A stretch of DNA of 64,000 nt, from the NCBI RefSeq assembly GCF_000165125.1, contig NZ_AEIU01000002.1:1-64000 (forward strand), in the 5' to 3' direction. Below the pieces are notes generated by a model that did no database searches, was not told the origin of the DNA, and saw only the letters and a program-made list of their open reading frames with translations. Below, piece by piece: positions 52,212-61,853 of this stretch. The position numbers and the translations under genes are program-made. The stretch's first letter is position 1. Each line of letters starts with the position of its first letter. This stretch comes from Vibrio caribbeanicus ATCC BAA-2122. GTDB lineage: Bacteria > Pseudomonadota > Gammaproteobacteria > Enterobacterales > Vibrionaceae.

Positions 52212-52220
52212 ACTTACCAC
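52171..52220. repeat. Perfect 13-bp inverted repeat
   Basis: GTGGTAAGTATGC and GCATACTTACCAC flank 24 bases. On the minus strand it overlaps the possible leader peptide. It lies between the divergent PLP and TetR genes and could be an RNA stem or a protein-binding site. Confidence 0.75.
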
Positions 52221-52323
52221 GATGTATATGACTAGCGATTTCTCTAACAGTTCAAAAAAAATTATTTTTTTTTTGAATTTCTTATTTCTGTTTCTTTTTA
52301 GACAGTTAGTTGCATCTTTTTTG

Positions 52324-52339
52324 ATCTGGTCAGACCAAT
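52324..52339. promoter_or_regulatory. FadR-like operator upstream of the TetR-fadE pair
   Basis: ATCTGGTCAGACCAAT is nearly identical to the E. coli FadR operator core (CTGGTCNGACCAG). It lies about 85 bases upstream of the TetR gene and suits control of beta-oxidation genes by long-chain acyl-CoA. Confidence 0.65.
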
Positions 52340-52422
52340 CTTTAAAAATGTGATGTTAATAACTTGTTGCTTTGCCGTTTCGGTTGTATATTTCAAACAG
52401 TTGTTTAATACGAGTGATTGAA

Positions 52423-53049
52423 ATGGCAAGTGTGAACCCAACGAAAGAAAAAATCCTTGATGTTGCGGAAGGATTGTTTGCAGAGCATGGTTTCAAAGAT
52501 ACTTCTCTGCGTACTATCACAGGTAAAGCCGGGGTTAATTTGGCGTCTGTGAATTATCACTTTGGTGATAAAAAAACGTTGGTTAGGGCCGTTTTGAATC
52601 GTTATCTCGAGGCATTTATGCCGGCCGTACAGGATGCTTTGGTTAATCTCAATCTTAACTCTAGCTATGACATGGCGGATGTTTTTGAGTCGTTGCGTGG
52701 TCCGTTGCGTAACCTCAATGACGTAAGGCCAAACGGAACCAATCGCTTTATGTTATTGATTGGACGTGGCTATACGGATGTGCAAGGGCATTTACGTTGG
52801 TTTATAACCACGCGTTATTCTGAAGCACTGTCGCTATTCACCCAGTCGGTGATGAAAGCCAACCCAAAACTTTCCCAAGAAGAATTGTTCTGGCGGCTGC
52901 ACTTTACGCTCGGTACTTGCGTATTCACTATGGCTTCGAGCCAAGCTTTGATTGAGATTGCAGAGAATGATTACGAAAGAACAATAGATTCTAAATCTGT
53001 TGTTGATCAACTTATACCGTTTTTAGCCGCAGGTGTGGCAGCGGATTAA
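52423..53049 (+). CDS. TetR-family regulator, PsrA-like
   Basis: A 208-residue regulator from the ATG at 52423 (MASVNPTKEK). Residues 8-55 form the TetR helix-turn-helix (ILDVAEGLFAEHGFKDTSLR, then GVNLASVNYHFGDKKTLVRA). The C-terminal domain is the helical ligand-binding part. It stands directly upstream of fadE, co-oriented with 57 bases between, as I remember for the Vibrio PsrA/fadE locus. PsrA-type proteins bind long-chain fatty acids or acyl-CoA and repress fatty-acid oxidation. A FadR-like box precedes it, so two fatty-acid regulators may meet here. Confidence 0.82.
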   Translation: MASVNPTKEKILDVAEGLFAEHGFKDTSLRTITGKAGVNLASVNYHFGDKKTLVRAVLNRYLEAFMPAVQDALVNLNLNSSYDMADVFESLRGPLRNLNDVRPNGTNRFMLLIGRGYTDVQGHLRWFITTRYSEALSLFTQSVMKANPKLSQEELFWRLHFTLGTCVFTMASSQALIEIAENDYERTIDSKSVVDQLIPFLAAGVAAD

Positions 53050-53106
53050 ACTTACCGTAAAACAATAAAAATATCGGAATAACAAAGTGAACAAAAGGAT
53101 CGGATT

Positions 53107-55398
53107 ATGAGCTCTCTAAGAAGAAAATGGGTCAGCGACCCGGCTTTCAAATTTTTTAAGAAAGTGCTTCCGCCGCTGTCTAGCACCGAAAAAGAGGCAA
53201 TGGAAGCTGGTAGCGTATGGTGGGACGGAGAAATATTCTCAGGTCGTCCGGACTTTTCTAAGTTACATCATTATCCAAAACCGACATTAACCTCTGAAGA
53301 GCAGGCGTTCATTGATAATGAATTAGAAACCTTGCTGGCTATGTTAGATGATCACAAAATCGTTAAAGAGGATCGTGATTTGCCGAAAGAGGTTTGGGAT
53401 TTCTTGCGCAAAGAGCGTTTTTTCTCTTTGATTATCTCCAAAGAATACGGTGGTCGTGAATTCTCTGCACTAGCGAATTCTACCATAGTTACTAAACTGG
53501 CAACGCGCAGTATTAGTGCGGCGGTTTCTGTTATGGTACCAAACTCTCTTGGCCCGGGTGAGCTCCTCTCACACTATGGCACTCAAGAGCAAAAAGATTA
53601 CTGGTTGCCGCGTCTTGCTAACGGCACTGACATTCCGTGTTTTGCACTTACTGGTCCAGAAGCCGGTTCTGATGCTGGCGGCATTCCTGACGAAGGGATT
53701 GTTTGTTACGGTGAGCACGAGGGCAAAGAAGTACTGGGCGTTCGTCTAACTTGGAACAAACGCTATATCACTCTTGCACCTGTTGCCACTGTGCTTGGTC
53801 TGGCCTTTAAGATGTACGACCCTGAAGGCTTGATGGGTGATGAAAAAGATCTCGGCATTACCTGTGCACTGATCCCTGCTGACCATAAAGGTGTGGAAAT
53901 TGGCGAGCGTCATGATCCACTTGGACTGGCATTCATGAATGGCCCAACACGAGGCCAAGATGTGTTTATCCCCATGGACTGGTTAATTGGTGGACAAGAG
54001 TACGCAGGTAAAGGCTGGCGTATGCTGGTTGAGTGTCTGTCTGCTGGGCGTGGTATTTCACTTCCTGCCCTTGGTACCGCCATGGGTCACTTAACTGCTC
54101 GTACTACGGGAGCCTATGCGTATGTACGTAAACAGTTTGGTATGTCAATTGGTAAGTTTGAAGGGATTGCAGAATCGCTTGGCCGCATCGGTGGCCTAAC
54201 TTATCTACTAGAGGCGAGCCGTACGCTTACAACAACTTCGTTGGATTTGAAAGAAAAGCCAGGGATTGTTACTGCGATTGCTAAGTATCACATGACCGAG
54301 CTTGCACGTACAATCTTGAATGACTCTATGGACATTCATGCAGGCCGTGCTATCCAAGATGGCCCAATGAACTATTTAGCTGCGCCTTATCTTGGTATTC
54401 CGGTTGCGATTACCGTTGAAGGTGCCAATATCCTAACTCGAAACCTAATGATCTTTGGTCAGGGTGCAACGCGCTGTCATCCATATGTTCTCAAAGAGAT
54501 GGAAGCGGCGGCGAACCCAGATCAAGAGCAGGGCGCTAAAGAGTTTGATGACTTACTGTTTAAACACATCAAACACGCGGTTACTAATACCTTCAGCGCA
54601 TTTGGAGCTGCATTAACTGGGTCGCGTTTTATCAAAGCAGACATGAGTGGCTCAACTCAACAATACTACAAAGACATGACTCGCCTTAGCCGTGCTCTGG
54701 CGGTAAGTTCAGACATTGCGATGGCAACGCTTGGCGGTGACCTTAAGCGTAAAGAGATGATTTCAGCGCGTCTTGGTGATGTACTTGCTTTCCTTTACAT
54801 GGGCTCAGCGGTACTCAAGAAGTACGAAGATGAAGGCCGTCAGCAACAAGACCTTGATTATGTCCATTACGCAATGCAACACTGTCTGCATTATGCGGCA
54901 CAAGCGCTACAAGATACGTTTAGTAACTACCCACAAAAAGCGGTTGGTGTGCTCATGAAGGGGCTTATCTTCCCACTGGGTAACCACTTTGCGAAGCCAA
55001 GCGATGACTTGACGGTTAAATTGGCAGAAAGTCTGATGACCCCTGGTGCGCACCGCGATCGTCTAACTCATCTCTGCTACGTTGGAGAAGGTGAGGATGA
55101 CAGTGTTGGCTTGATGGATAGAGCCTTCTTGGCAATGTACGAAATCCAAGGTCTTGAACGTAAAATGCTCAAAGCTGCGAAAGACGGCAAAGTTGCTCGT
55201 AAGGGACTGCTTGCTGATAGATTGAAGCAAGCACTTGAAGCCGATGTTCTGTCTCAAGAAGAAGTGGATAAGATTCTGGCGGCAGATCAGCTACGTTACA
55301 AGGCAATCCAAGTTGACCACTTTAGCCATGATATGAAAGAAGTTCGTACTCATGGTAAAGGGAAAAAAAGTAAGAAGAAGCTAACGAGCGCCGCTTAA
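53107..55398 (+). CDS. fadE: Acyl-CoA dehydrogenase FadE
   Basis: A 763-residue acyl-CoA dehydrogenase of the long FadE type. The FAD and acyl-binding signatures lie in the first 500 residues: KEYGGREFSALANS, FALTGPEAGSDAGGIPD and AITVEGANILTRNLMIFGQG. A C-terminal part of about 250 residues is specific to FadE. It catalyses the first step of each beta-oxidation round in the cytosol. It is preceded by the TetR gene and a FadR-like operator. The gene has a clear AGGA site and is followed by a terminator and fabV. Basic KGKKSKKK residues end the protein. Confidence 0.93.
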   Translation: MSSLRRKWVSDPAFKFFKKVLPPLSSTEKEAMEAGSVWWDGEIFSGRPDFSKLHHYPKPTLTSEEQAFIDNELETLLAMLDDHKIVKEDRDLPKEVWDFLRKERFFSLIISKEYGGREFSALANSTIVTKLATRSISAAVSVMVPNSLGPGELLSHYGTQEQKDYWLPRLANGTDIPCFALTGPEAGSDAGGIPDEGIVCYGEHEGKEVLGVRLTWNKRYITLAPVATVLGLAFKMYDPEGLMGDEKDLGITCALIPADHKGVEIGERHDPLGLAFMNGPTRGQDVFIPMDWLIGGQEYAGKGWRMLVECLSAGRGISLPALGTAMGHLTARTTGAYAYVRKQFGMSIGKFEGIAESLGRIGGLTYLLEASRTLTTTSLDLKEKPGIVTAIAKYHMTELARTILNDSMDIHAGRAIQDGPMNYLAAPYLGIPVAITVEGANILTRNLMIFGQGATRCHPYVLKEMEAAANPDQEQGAKEFDDLLFKHIKHAVTNTFSAFGAALTGSRFIKADMSGSTQQYYKDMTRLSRALAVSSDIAMATLGGDLKRKEMISARLGDVLAFLYMGSAVLKKYEDEGRQQQDLDYVHYAMQHCLHYAAQALQDTFSNYPQKAVGVLMKGLIFPLGNHFAKPSDDLTVKLAESLMTPGAHRDRLTHLCYVGEGEDDSVGLMDRAFLAMYEIQGLERKMLKAAKDGKVARKGLLADRLKQALEADVLSQEEVDKILAADQLRYKAIQVDHFSHDMKEVRTHGKGKKSKKKLTSAA

Positions 55399-55418
55399 GC
55401 GAGCTAACGGCTTTAAAT

Positions 55419-55446
55419 AAGGCACCCATTGGGTGCCTTTCTTTTT
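55419..55446 (+). terminator. Terminator after fadE
   Basis: AAGGCACCCATTGGGTGCCTTT palindrome followed by CTTTTTG, 20 bases after the fadE stop. Confidence 0.88.
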
Positions 55447-55573
55447 GCTACAGATCTCTTTCAGGAGTGTAAGTGCTCCAACCACTTACATTTTCCAGCG
55501 ATTTTGAAATAAATATGGTGCGATTTTGAGTTGAACCTTTTATCCTAGCGAGGTTTTTTAAAGGAAGCCGAAT

Positions 55574-56776
55574 ATGATCATCAAACCTAAAATTCGTGGA
55601 TTTATCTGTACAACAACGCACCCAATGGGTTGTGAAGCTAATGTCAAAGAGCAAATTGCTTACACTAAAGCACAAGGTCCTATTCAGGATGCACCTAAGC
55701 GTGTTCTTGTTGTTGGTGCATCGAGTGGCTATGGTTTGTCCTCTCGTATTGCTGCGGCATTCGGTGGTGGTGCTTCTACCATTGGTGTCTTCTTTGAAAA
55801 AGAAGGAACAGAGAAAAAGCCGGGTACAGCAGGCTTTTACAACTCGGTTGCATTTGAAAAGCTAGCAAGAGAAGAGGGGCTTTATGCGAAGAGCCTTAAT
55901 GGCGACGCTTTTTCAAATGAGGCAAAAGAGAAAACAATCGAGCTAATCAAGGAAGACCTTGGTCAAATTGATATGGTGGTTTACTCGCTGGCTTCTCCAG
56001 TACGTAAAATGCCAGAAACTGGCGAGTTGGTGCGTTCATCACTAAAGCCGATCGGAGAGACTTACACTGCGACCGCGGTTGATACCAATAAAGACATCAT
56101 CATCGAAGCGAGCGTTGAGCCAGCAACAGAAGAAGAAATTGCTGACACGGTAACTGTGATGGGTGGTGAAGATTGGGAATTGTGGATCCAAGCCCTATCA
56201 GAAGCCGGTGTTCTTGCTGACGGCTGTAAGACAGTTGCCTACAGCTACATTGGTACAGAGCTTACATGGCCAATCTACTGGGATGGTGCATTAGGTCGCG
56301 CAAAAATGGATCTAGATCGTGCGGCGGCGGCGTTGAATGACAAGCTGTCTCAGTCTGGTGGTAGCGCAAATGTAGCGGTCTTGAAGTCGGTCGTGACTCA
56401 AGCAAGTTCTGCGATCCCTGTAATGCCTCTATACATTGCGATGGTATTTAAGAAAATGCGCCAAGAAGGTGTTCATGAAGGTTGTATGGAACAAATTTTC
56501 CGTATGTTCAGTCAGCGCTTGTACAAAGAAGATGGCAGCGCACCAGAAGTCGATGAGAAGAATCGTCTTCGCCTTGATGATTGGGAACTGCGTGAAGACA
56601 TTCAGCAACACTGTCGTGACCTATGGCCTCAAGTTACTTCAGAGAATCTTAAAGAGCTAACCGATTACGTTGAATACAAAGAAGAGTTCCTAAAACTGTT
56701 CGGCTTTGGCGTTGAAGGCGTGGATTACGAAGCGGATATTAATCCAAACTTTGTTCATGATTTCATCCAAATCTAA
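55574..56776 (+). CDS. fabV: Trans-2-enoyl-CoA/ACP reductase FabV
   Basis: A 400-residue reductase of the FabV family. The N-terminal start [20 protein letters not shown] is characteristic. The NADH-binding Rossmann segment is [23 protein letters not shown], and the catalytic Y-x8-K motif appears in [10 protein letters not shown]. Length matches the usual 395-405 residues. The enzyme reduces enoyl groups in fatty-acid synthesis or with CoA substrates and is naturally insensitive to triclosan in other vibrios. It lies directly after fadE on the same strand, but a terminator separates the two. The AAGGAAG site is strong. Confidence 0.95.
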   Translation: MIIKPKIRGFICTTTHPMGCEANVKEQIAYTKAQGPIQDAPKRVLVVGASSGYGLSSRIAAAFGGGASTIGVFFEKEGTEKKPGTAGFYNSVAFEKLAREEGLYAKSLNGDAFSNEAKEKTIELIKEDLGQIDMVVYSLASPVRKMPETGELVRSSLKPIGETYTATAVDTNKDIIIEASVEPATEEEIADTVTVMGGEDWELWIQALSEAGVLADGCKTVAYSYIGTELTWPIYWDGALGRAKMDLDRAAAALNDKLSQSGGSANVAVLKSVVTQASSAIPVMPLYIAMVFKKMRQEGVHEGCMEQIFRMFSQRLYKEDGSAPEVDEKNRLRLDDWELREDIQQHCRDLWPQVTSENLKELTDYVEYKEEFLKLFGFGVEGVDYEADINPNFVHDFIQI

Positions 56777-56792
56777 GTATTGATGATAAAAG

Positions 56793-56820
56793 AAATCCGG
56801 CCAATGAGCCGGATTTTTTT
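56793..56820. terminator. Terminator between fabV and xthA
   Basis: AAATCCGG and CCGGATTT stem around CCAATGAG, with a seven-T run on the plus strand. It overlaps the last codon of the convergent xthA gene. Confidence 0.85.
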
Positions 56821-57625
56821 ATTTAAATGTTGACCAAATAGGCGCGTGGTCTGAGGGCTTTTCAATCCCGCGCAATTCGTAATCGATATCCGATTCGGTG
56901 CACTTTTCTGCTAGCTTAGGGGTAGCCAATACCACATCTATGCGCAGTCCACGATTGTCATCAAAACCGCGTGAGCGGTAGTCAAACCACGAGAATCGAT
57001 CTTCAACTTCTGGGTGAATTTGACGGAAGGTATCGACCAGCCCCCAATCAAGTAAGGTTTTTAGCCACTCTCGCTCTTCAGGCTGGAATGAACATTTGCC
57101 TGTTTTTAGCCAGCGCTTACGATTTGGCTCACCAATGCCAATGTCTGCATCGATTGGACTGATGTTGATGTCGCCCATGACGATAAGCTGCTCATCATTG
57201 GTGTGATGGTCGTTAAGGTATGTCATCAAGTCTTTATAGAACTGACGCTTATAAGGGTATTTGGTCTCGTGTTCTATGTTGTCGCCTTGTGGAAAATATC
57301 CATTAAGTACCGTGACTTTCTCACCGTTATCGTCTTCCATGGTGACCATGATCATACGTTTTTGGTGATCGTCATTGTCCGTTGGAAACCCTTTTTGTAC
57401 TGAAATCGGCTCTTTCTTACACAGCATGGCAACACCATAGTGCGCTTTTTGACCATGGAAGTAGACTTTGTAGCCCATGGCTTCAACGTCCTCAAGTGGG
57501 AAGGCCTCATCATGGACTTTGATTTCTTGTAGGCCAATAACATCCGGCTGATGTTTATCAATGACAGCTTGTAACTGGTGAAGGCGGGCACGTAGGCCAT
57601 TTATATTAAACGAGATGACTTTCAT
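56819..57625 (-). CDS. xthA: Exodeoxyribonuclease III
   Basis: A 268-residue DNA repair nuclease, the same length as E. coli XthA. The ATG at 57625 is used; an in-frame TTG just before it is ignored. Active-site motifs: [28 protein letters not shown] (Glu), [21 protein letters not shown] (Asp and Asn), and the final KPSDHAPIW (Asp-His). The enzyme acts at abasic sites and as a 3' to 5' exonuclease in base-excision repair. It is convergent to fabV, which is a common neighbour in vibrios. Confidence 0.95.
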   Translation of the reverse strand: MKVISFNINGLRARLHQLQAVIDKHQPDVIGLQEIKVHDEAFPLEDVEAMGYKVYFHGQKAHYGVAMLCKKEPISVQKGFPTDNDDHQKRMIMVTMEDDNGEKVTVLNGYFPQGDNIEHETKYPYKRQFYKDLMTYLNDHHTNDEQLIVMGDINISPIDADIGIGEPNRKRWLKTGKCSFQPEEREWLKTLLDWGLVDTFRQIHPEVEDRFSWFDYRSRGFDDNRGLRIDVVLATPKLAEKCTESDIDYELRGIEKPSDHAPIWSTFK

Positions 57626-57854
57626 CAAGCGAAATCCTATCAGGAAGTTTTTGATGAGGTTATCTTAAAGGGTTTGGATGCTGGGTGAAATCCTTAATTG
57701 ACCTTGACCAAGAAAAAATCGCGGGTTGTGTGGTGAAACAGAGGACTTAGAACAATTTGAATTAGTGTGTTACCTAAATTGTGCCAAGCTGTTTATGACT
57801 CAGGTAACACATAATCTCAGGGTTTGAATAAATCAAAACCTGAGTACAAATATT

Positions 57855-59198
57855 TTAATTTTGTATGAGTCGATATCTATCAAGGGCTTCTTTTGCAATA
57901 AGCTCGTGTACTGAAGTCGTTGGATGGGTCACGTCCCAGAAAACATATTTATCAGAACCCGTTTCCATACAGTCTTGGGTTAATTTATTATGATGCAAAT
58001 AGAAGGTTGAAGAGTCTGCTTTGAGATCTATGAGACATGCACTGCTCGAATTTTCAAAGCCGAAGCTAGTAGGATTATCTACCAAATCATCCATAAGCTC
58101 ATCAACAGCAAGGAGCATAATATTCACTCCATCAGTTACATAGTGCTCTGTGTGTTGTATTAAGAATTTATTGAGTTCTTTGATATCTTTGGCTAATTTC
58201 TCTCTGAATTCAGCTGTCGCATTTTTAAATTGCGGAGCTCTGGAAACGTCGGGCAATATCATCACAATAATACTTTTTGCACCATTTTCGGTTAGCTTGG
58301 TTAAGGCTCTGCTTAAGTCTGCTTTGATTTTATAGACATCTCTTCTGTAGATCATTAAATCATTCAAACCGAATTCAAGTGTAAAAAGAGTATGCTCTGG
58401 ATCGTAATTCTTAGCTTTTTTCATATAAGAGACATAGGAGTCGATTTGGGAAGAAACCCCTTTCAACTCCTTGTACTGATCAGAACCAGCAGCTCCTCCA
58501 ATAGCCCAGTTATACAAGGGAACCTCCATATTCACAGCAAGATATTCTGTCCAGACAAAACCATTTGAAAAATTTCCACCAAACCAAGAATTGGAGTTAG
58601 GGAAAAGCCACTGTGAGGCATTGTATAGGTTGCCAGTGTCGGATAGGCTATCGCCGAAGGCGACAATACGATTAAAAGATTTAGTGCTATCTTCTTTATC
58701 GTTTGTCCAAATCGTATGGTTGTACGATCCTCTGTGATCAGAGGCGTAGAAACGGATATCGGCATGTTCATACCCGCGCACTTTATCTTCGAGGGTACTT
58801 TGACAAGCTTCTCGTATTTCTTCTTGAGTTGTGTTGGTGTAAAACATATTTTTGGGGCTATATGAAGAGCGCCAGTACCCTTCTAGACGAAAGTATTTAC
58901 CCTTTTCATTCAATGCCCATTTCCACTTAGTTTTGGGTTTTTCTAAGCTGTCAGATGCCCGATACCAGCATCTTACGTATGTCGTCGTTGTGTTGATTGT
59001 TTTAGCGCCTCCTTTTTTCTTTTGTTCAACGTTAATATTTTTGATATCGATAACTTCGATGCCTTGCTCGTTCAAACTTACGGCTTCTTGATCATCGCCT
59101 TTATTAAAAGGCTCTGATTCATGAAAATCTGCATAGGACATTGGCATATAAAAACAGCCAACAACGAGGTGAGAGAGTTTTACTAGAGTCCATTTCAT
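57855..59198 (-). CDS. Thermolabile-hemolysin-like GDSL lecithinase
   Basis: A 447-residue secreted protein from the ATG at 59198 (MKWTLVKLSHLVVGCFYMPM signal, cleavage near SYA). An N-terminal domain of about 130 residues is followed by a GDSL hydrolase: IVAFGDSLSDTGNLYNAS (Ser nucleophile), YNWAIGGAAGSDQY, LEFGLNDLMIYRRD and the last block FWDVTHPTTSVHE with catalytic Asp-His. This is the layout of Vibrio thermolabile hemolysin and related phospholipases (VvPlpA and VPA0226). It should hydrolyse phosphatidylcholine of host membranes. It is monocistronic, with a weak hairpin after the stop (57816-57844). Confidence 0.9.
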   Translation of the reverse strand: MKWTLVKLSHLVVGCFYMPMSYADFHESEPFNKGDDQEAVSLNEQGIEVIDIKNINVEQKKKGGAKTINTTTTYVRCWYRASDSLEKPKTKWKWALNEKGKYFRLEGYWRSSYSPKNMFYTNTTQEEIREACQSTLEDKVRGYEHADIRFYASDHRGSYNHTIWTNDKEDSTKSFNRIVAFGDSLSDTGNLYNASQWLFPNSNSWFGGNFSNGFVWTEYLAVNMEVPLYNWAIGGAAGSDQYKELKGVSSQIDSYVSYMKKAKNYDPEHTLFTLEFGLNDLMIYRRDVYKIKADLSRALTKLTENGAKSIIVMILPDVSRAPQFKNATAEFREKLAKDIKELNKFLIQHTEHYVTDGVNIMLLAVDELMDDLVDNPTSFGFENSSSACLIDLKADSSTFYLHHNKLTQDCMETGSDKYVFWDVTHPTTSVHELIAKEALDRYRLIQN

Positions 59199-59688
59199 AA
59201 CTAACACCTACCCAAGGCTTTTCCATAAGCAAGGCGAATCAATTTTCGCACTATTGATTAGTTAAGAGTTAGACATAGCTATTGTCAAATGCGGGATCAG
59301 GAGAGCATGGAGTCGTCTTGTGAAATCATTTATCTAAGGCAGATATTTAGAATACATAACTAATACGTGTTTTTTTGGGAGGGGTGCTCTAACCACTCTC
59401 AGGAGTGTTTTAAGTTTTGTGTAGAACGTTATTCGATATGATAGTTGGTACTGATATTGCCAATTAATAAGCTTCAGGAATTTTGATTGCTATCAACTCT
59501 TGGATTAATTGCGCAGTTTGTACTTATTTAGCTCTCCAAAAACTTTCATCGATTATCCCTATTAATTCTATTGATGTTTCCCATTAAACAAAGTTACTCA
59601 TTGAAGATATTATGTTTTTTCGGGCAGAAAAGGGCTTCTGAATATCTATTGGCCAGGTTAATAGATAATCATGCATTGGAGAGCAACC
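59199..59688. other. Divergent promoter region of the lecithinase and catalase genes
   Basis: 490 bases without a gene. AT-rich sequence near 59547-59576 holds an inverted pair CATCGAT...ATTGATG that might be an operator for the catalase. The region contains no convincing RNA gene. Confidence 0.5.
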
Positions 59689-61203
59689 ATGCAGATGTCA
59701 AAAATATCTTTATTCATTACAGTTGGCGTGTTTAGCGCATCAATACAAGCACAAACTCTTACGAGAGACAATGGCGCACCGGTAGGAGACAATCAAAACT
59801 CTACCGTTGCTGGAGAAAACGGTAGCGTATTATTACAAGACGTTCACCTTATTCAGAAGCTACAACGCTTTGCCAGAGAGCGTATCCCAGAGCGTGTGGT
59901 TCATGCACGAGGTACAGGAGCTCACGGTGAGTTTGTTGCCTCTGATGACTTCAGTGAATTGACCGCATCGGCCCCTTTTAGTAAAAGTGGTAAAGTGACG
60001 CCGGTGTTTGTTCGCTTTTCGACAGTGGTTCACTCGAAGGGCTCCCCTGAAACACTGCGTGACCCACGTGGCTTTGCCACCAAGTTCTATACCGAGCAGG
60101 GCAACTGGGATCTAGTGGGTAACAACTTACCTGTATTCTTTATCCGCGACTCGATTAAATTTCCTGATATGGTGCACTCTCTCAAACCTTCACCAGTGAC
60201 TAATGTGCAGGATCCCAACCGCTTTTTTGACTTTTTTAGTCATGAACCGGGGTCAACCAATATGTTGACTTGGGTGTATAGTAATTTAGGCACGCCAGCC
60301 AGTTATCGCACCATGAATGGCTTTGGTGTCCATGCGTATAAATGGTACAACACTCAAGGTGATGTTAATTATGTAAAGTTTGAGTGGAAGAGCCAGCAGG
60401 GTATTGAAAGCCTCGGTCCTGATCAAGTGGTTAAAGTGCAAAGCCAGGACTTCAATCATCTGACCAACGACTTATATACCGAAATTCGCCGTGGTAATTA
60501 CCCTAAATGGGATTTACACGTAAAGGTGTTGTCACCAGAACAACTCCATAAGCTTGACTACAACGGCCTTGATGCAACCAAAGTTTGGCTCGATGTGCCT
60601 GATATGAAGGTTGGCACTATGACGCTTAACCGCATTCCTGAGAACTTCTTTTTAGAGACCGAGCAGTCAGCCTTTGCGCCGTCAAACTTAATTCCAGGTA
60701 TTGAGCCGTCGGAAGATCGCTTGCTGCAAGGCCGTTTGTTTGCTTATGCGGATACTCAGTTACATCGCTTAAGTGCAAACTTATTTCAACTGCCGGTGAA
60801 TAAGCCGCTCGCAACAGTGAATAATCACAACCAAAATGGCTTAAGCAATAATGCGATAAAGGCGAATGGAGATGTCAATTATGAGCCGAGTCGCCAACTC
60901 GACTTGTCTGAGGATGCTCAATTTAAGGCGCTTCAAACTCCTTTGTCTGGCACCGTGCTCCAAAAGGCGATTAGCAACCCTCGTGATTACTATCAAGCCG
61001 GGGTTTTCTATCGCAGCATGAGTGCTCAAGATAAAAGTGATTTGATTGTAAACTTGGCTGGTGACTTAAACAAAGTTATCGATAAAGACATCAAGGAAAC
61101 CATGGTCAGTTTTTTCTATAGAGCGGACAAAGACTATGGGACGCGCCTTGCCAAGGCGACCAATACTGACCTTAACAGTGTTAAAAATAAAGCAATGATG
61201 TAG
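59689..61203 (+). CDS. katB: Exported catalase KatB-like
   Basis: A 504-residue monofunctional heme catalase from the ATG at 59689, preceded by GGAGAG. Unlike cytosolic catalases it begins with a signal peptide (MQMSKISLFITVGVFSASIQA), so it acts in the periplasm. Catalytic H72 lies in VVHARGTGAHGEF, the distal Asn region is GNNLPVFFIRDSIKFPD, and the proximal heme Tyr is in GRLFAYADTQLHRL. It destroys hydrogen peroxide. The ankyrin protein encoded 88 bases downstream is its usual partner in Pseudomonas (KatB-AnkB). No OxyR box is certain. Confidence 0.93.
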   Translation: MQMSKISLFITVGVFSASIQAQTLTRDNGAPVGDNQNSTVAGENGSVLLQDVHLIQKLQRFARERIPERVVHARGTGAHGEFVASDDFSELTASAPFSKSGKVTPVFVRFSTVVHSKGSPETLRDPRGFATKFYTEQGNWDLVGNNLPVFFIRDSIKFPDMVHSLKPSPVTNVQDPNRFFDFFSHEPGSTNMLTWVYSNLGTPASYRTMNGFGVHAYKWYNTQGDVNYVKFEWKSQQGIESLGPDQVVKVQSQDFNHLTNDLYTEIRRGNYPKWDLHVKVLSPEQLHKLDYNGLDATKVWLDVPDMKVGTMTLNRIPENFFLETEQSAFAPSNLIPGIEPSEDRLLQGRLFAYADTQLHRLSANLFQLPVNKPLATVNNHNQNGLSNNAIKANGDVNYEPSRQLDLSEDAQFKALQTPLSGTVLQKAISNPRDYYQAGVFYRSMSAQDKSDLIVNLAGDLNKVIDKDIKETMVSFFYRADKDYGTRLAKATNTDLNSVKNKAMM

Positions 61204-61290
61204 GAATAAAGCTTGGCCTGTGGGAGGTGTATCTGCTCTTTTCTGCCCGAAAAACAGGGTTCCCTCAGGCCATTTTCACAGGAGAAGTCA

Positions 61291-61746
61291 ATGAAAATAA
61301 TCCTACTTTGGGGCCTTTCTATTATCCTATCGTTTAACTTATTGGCAGCAGAAACCCAGATTGAGAAGGAGTACCAAGATTTGGTAGAGCTCTTTTTTGA
61401 TGCGGCGCGGATGGGTAATAACGAGGTACTTGAGACATTTGTTTCACAAGGCTTTCCCATTGACCAACGTAACAACCAAAGTTATACCGCTTTGATGGTG
61501 GCGGCTTATGGTGGCAAAGAGGAAAGTGTAAGTTTGCTGCTAGATTTGGGCGCCAATGCATGTTTGCAAGATAAACGCGGCAACACAGCGTTAATGGGTG
61601 CATTGATTAAGCGAGAAGTCGCCATAGCTAAAGATCTCTATCAAGCCGATTGCTCACCAGAGCTGCGAAATAAAGCGGGCCTGAACTTAGCAGAATTTGC
61701 GAAAATTTACGGTCAATCTGAGGTTTTGCAGTCTTTGACAAATTAA
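61291..61746 (+). CDS. Periplasmic ankyrin-repeat protein (AnkB-like)
   Basis: A 151-residue exported protein (signal peptide MKIILLWGLSIILSFNLLAA; ATG 61291 after AGGAG). Four ankyrin-type repeats fill the mature part: DAARMGNNEVLETFVSQGFP, QSYTALMVAAYGGKEESVSL, KRGNTALMGALIKREVAIAK and a last one at AGLNLAEFAKIYGQ. In Pseudomonas, AnkB is needed for full activity of the periplasmic catalase KatB and is thought to form an antioxidant scaffold. The gene follows the catalase directly and is probably its co-transcribed partner. Confidence 0.9.
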   Translation: MKIILLWGLSIILSFNLLAAETQIEKEYQDLVELFFDAARMGNNEVLETFVSQGFPIDQRNNQSYTALMVAAYGGKEESVSLLLDLGANACLQDKRGNTALMGALIKREVAIAKDLYQADCSPELRNKAGLNLAEFAKIYGQSEVLQSLTN

Positions 61747-61853
61747 TCTTCCAGACAATTCAGGGCACACATGACAGGTTGTTATGGTGCCCTAATACGA
61801 AAGCAATGTGATAACGAGAGATGCTTGTAGCGTTGATCGTGTTGGTGAAGTTG

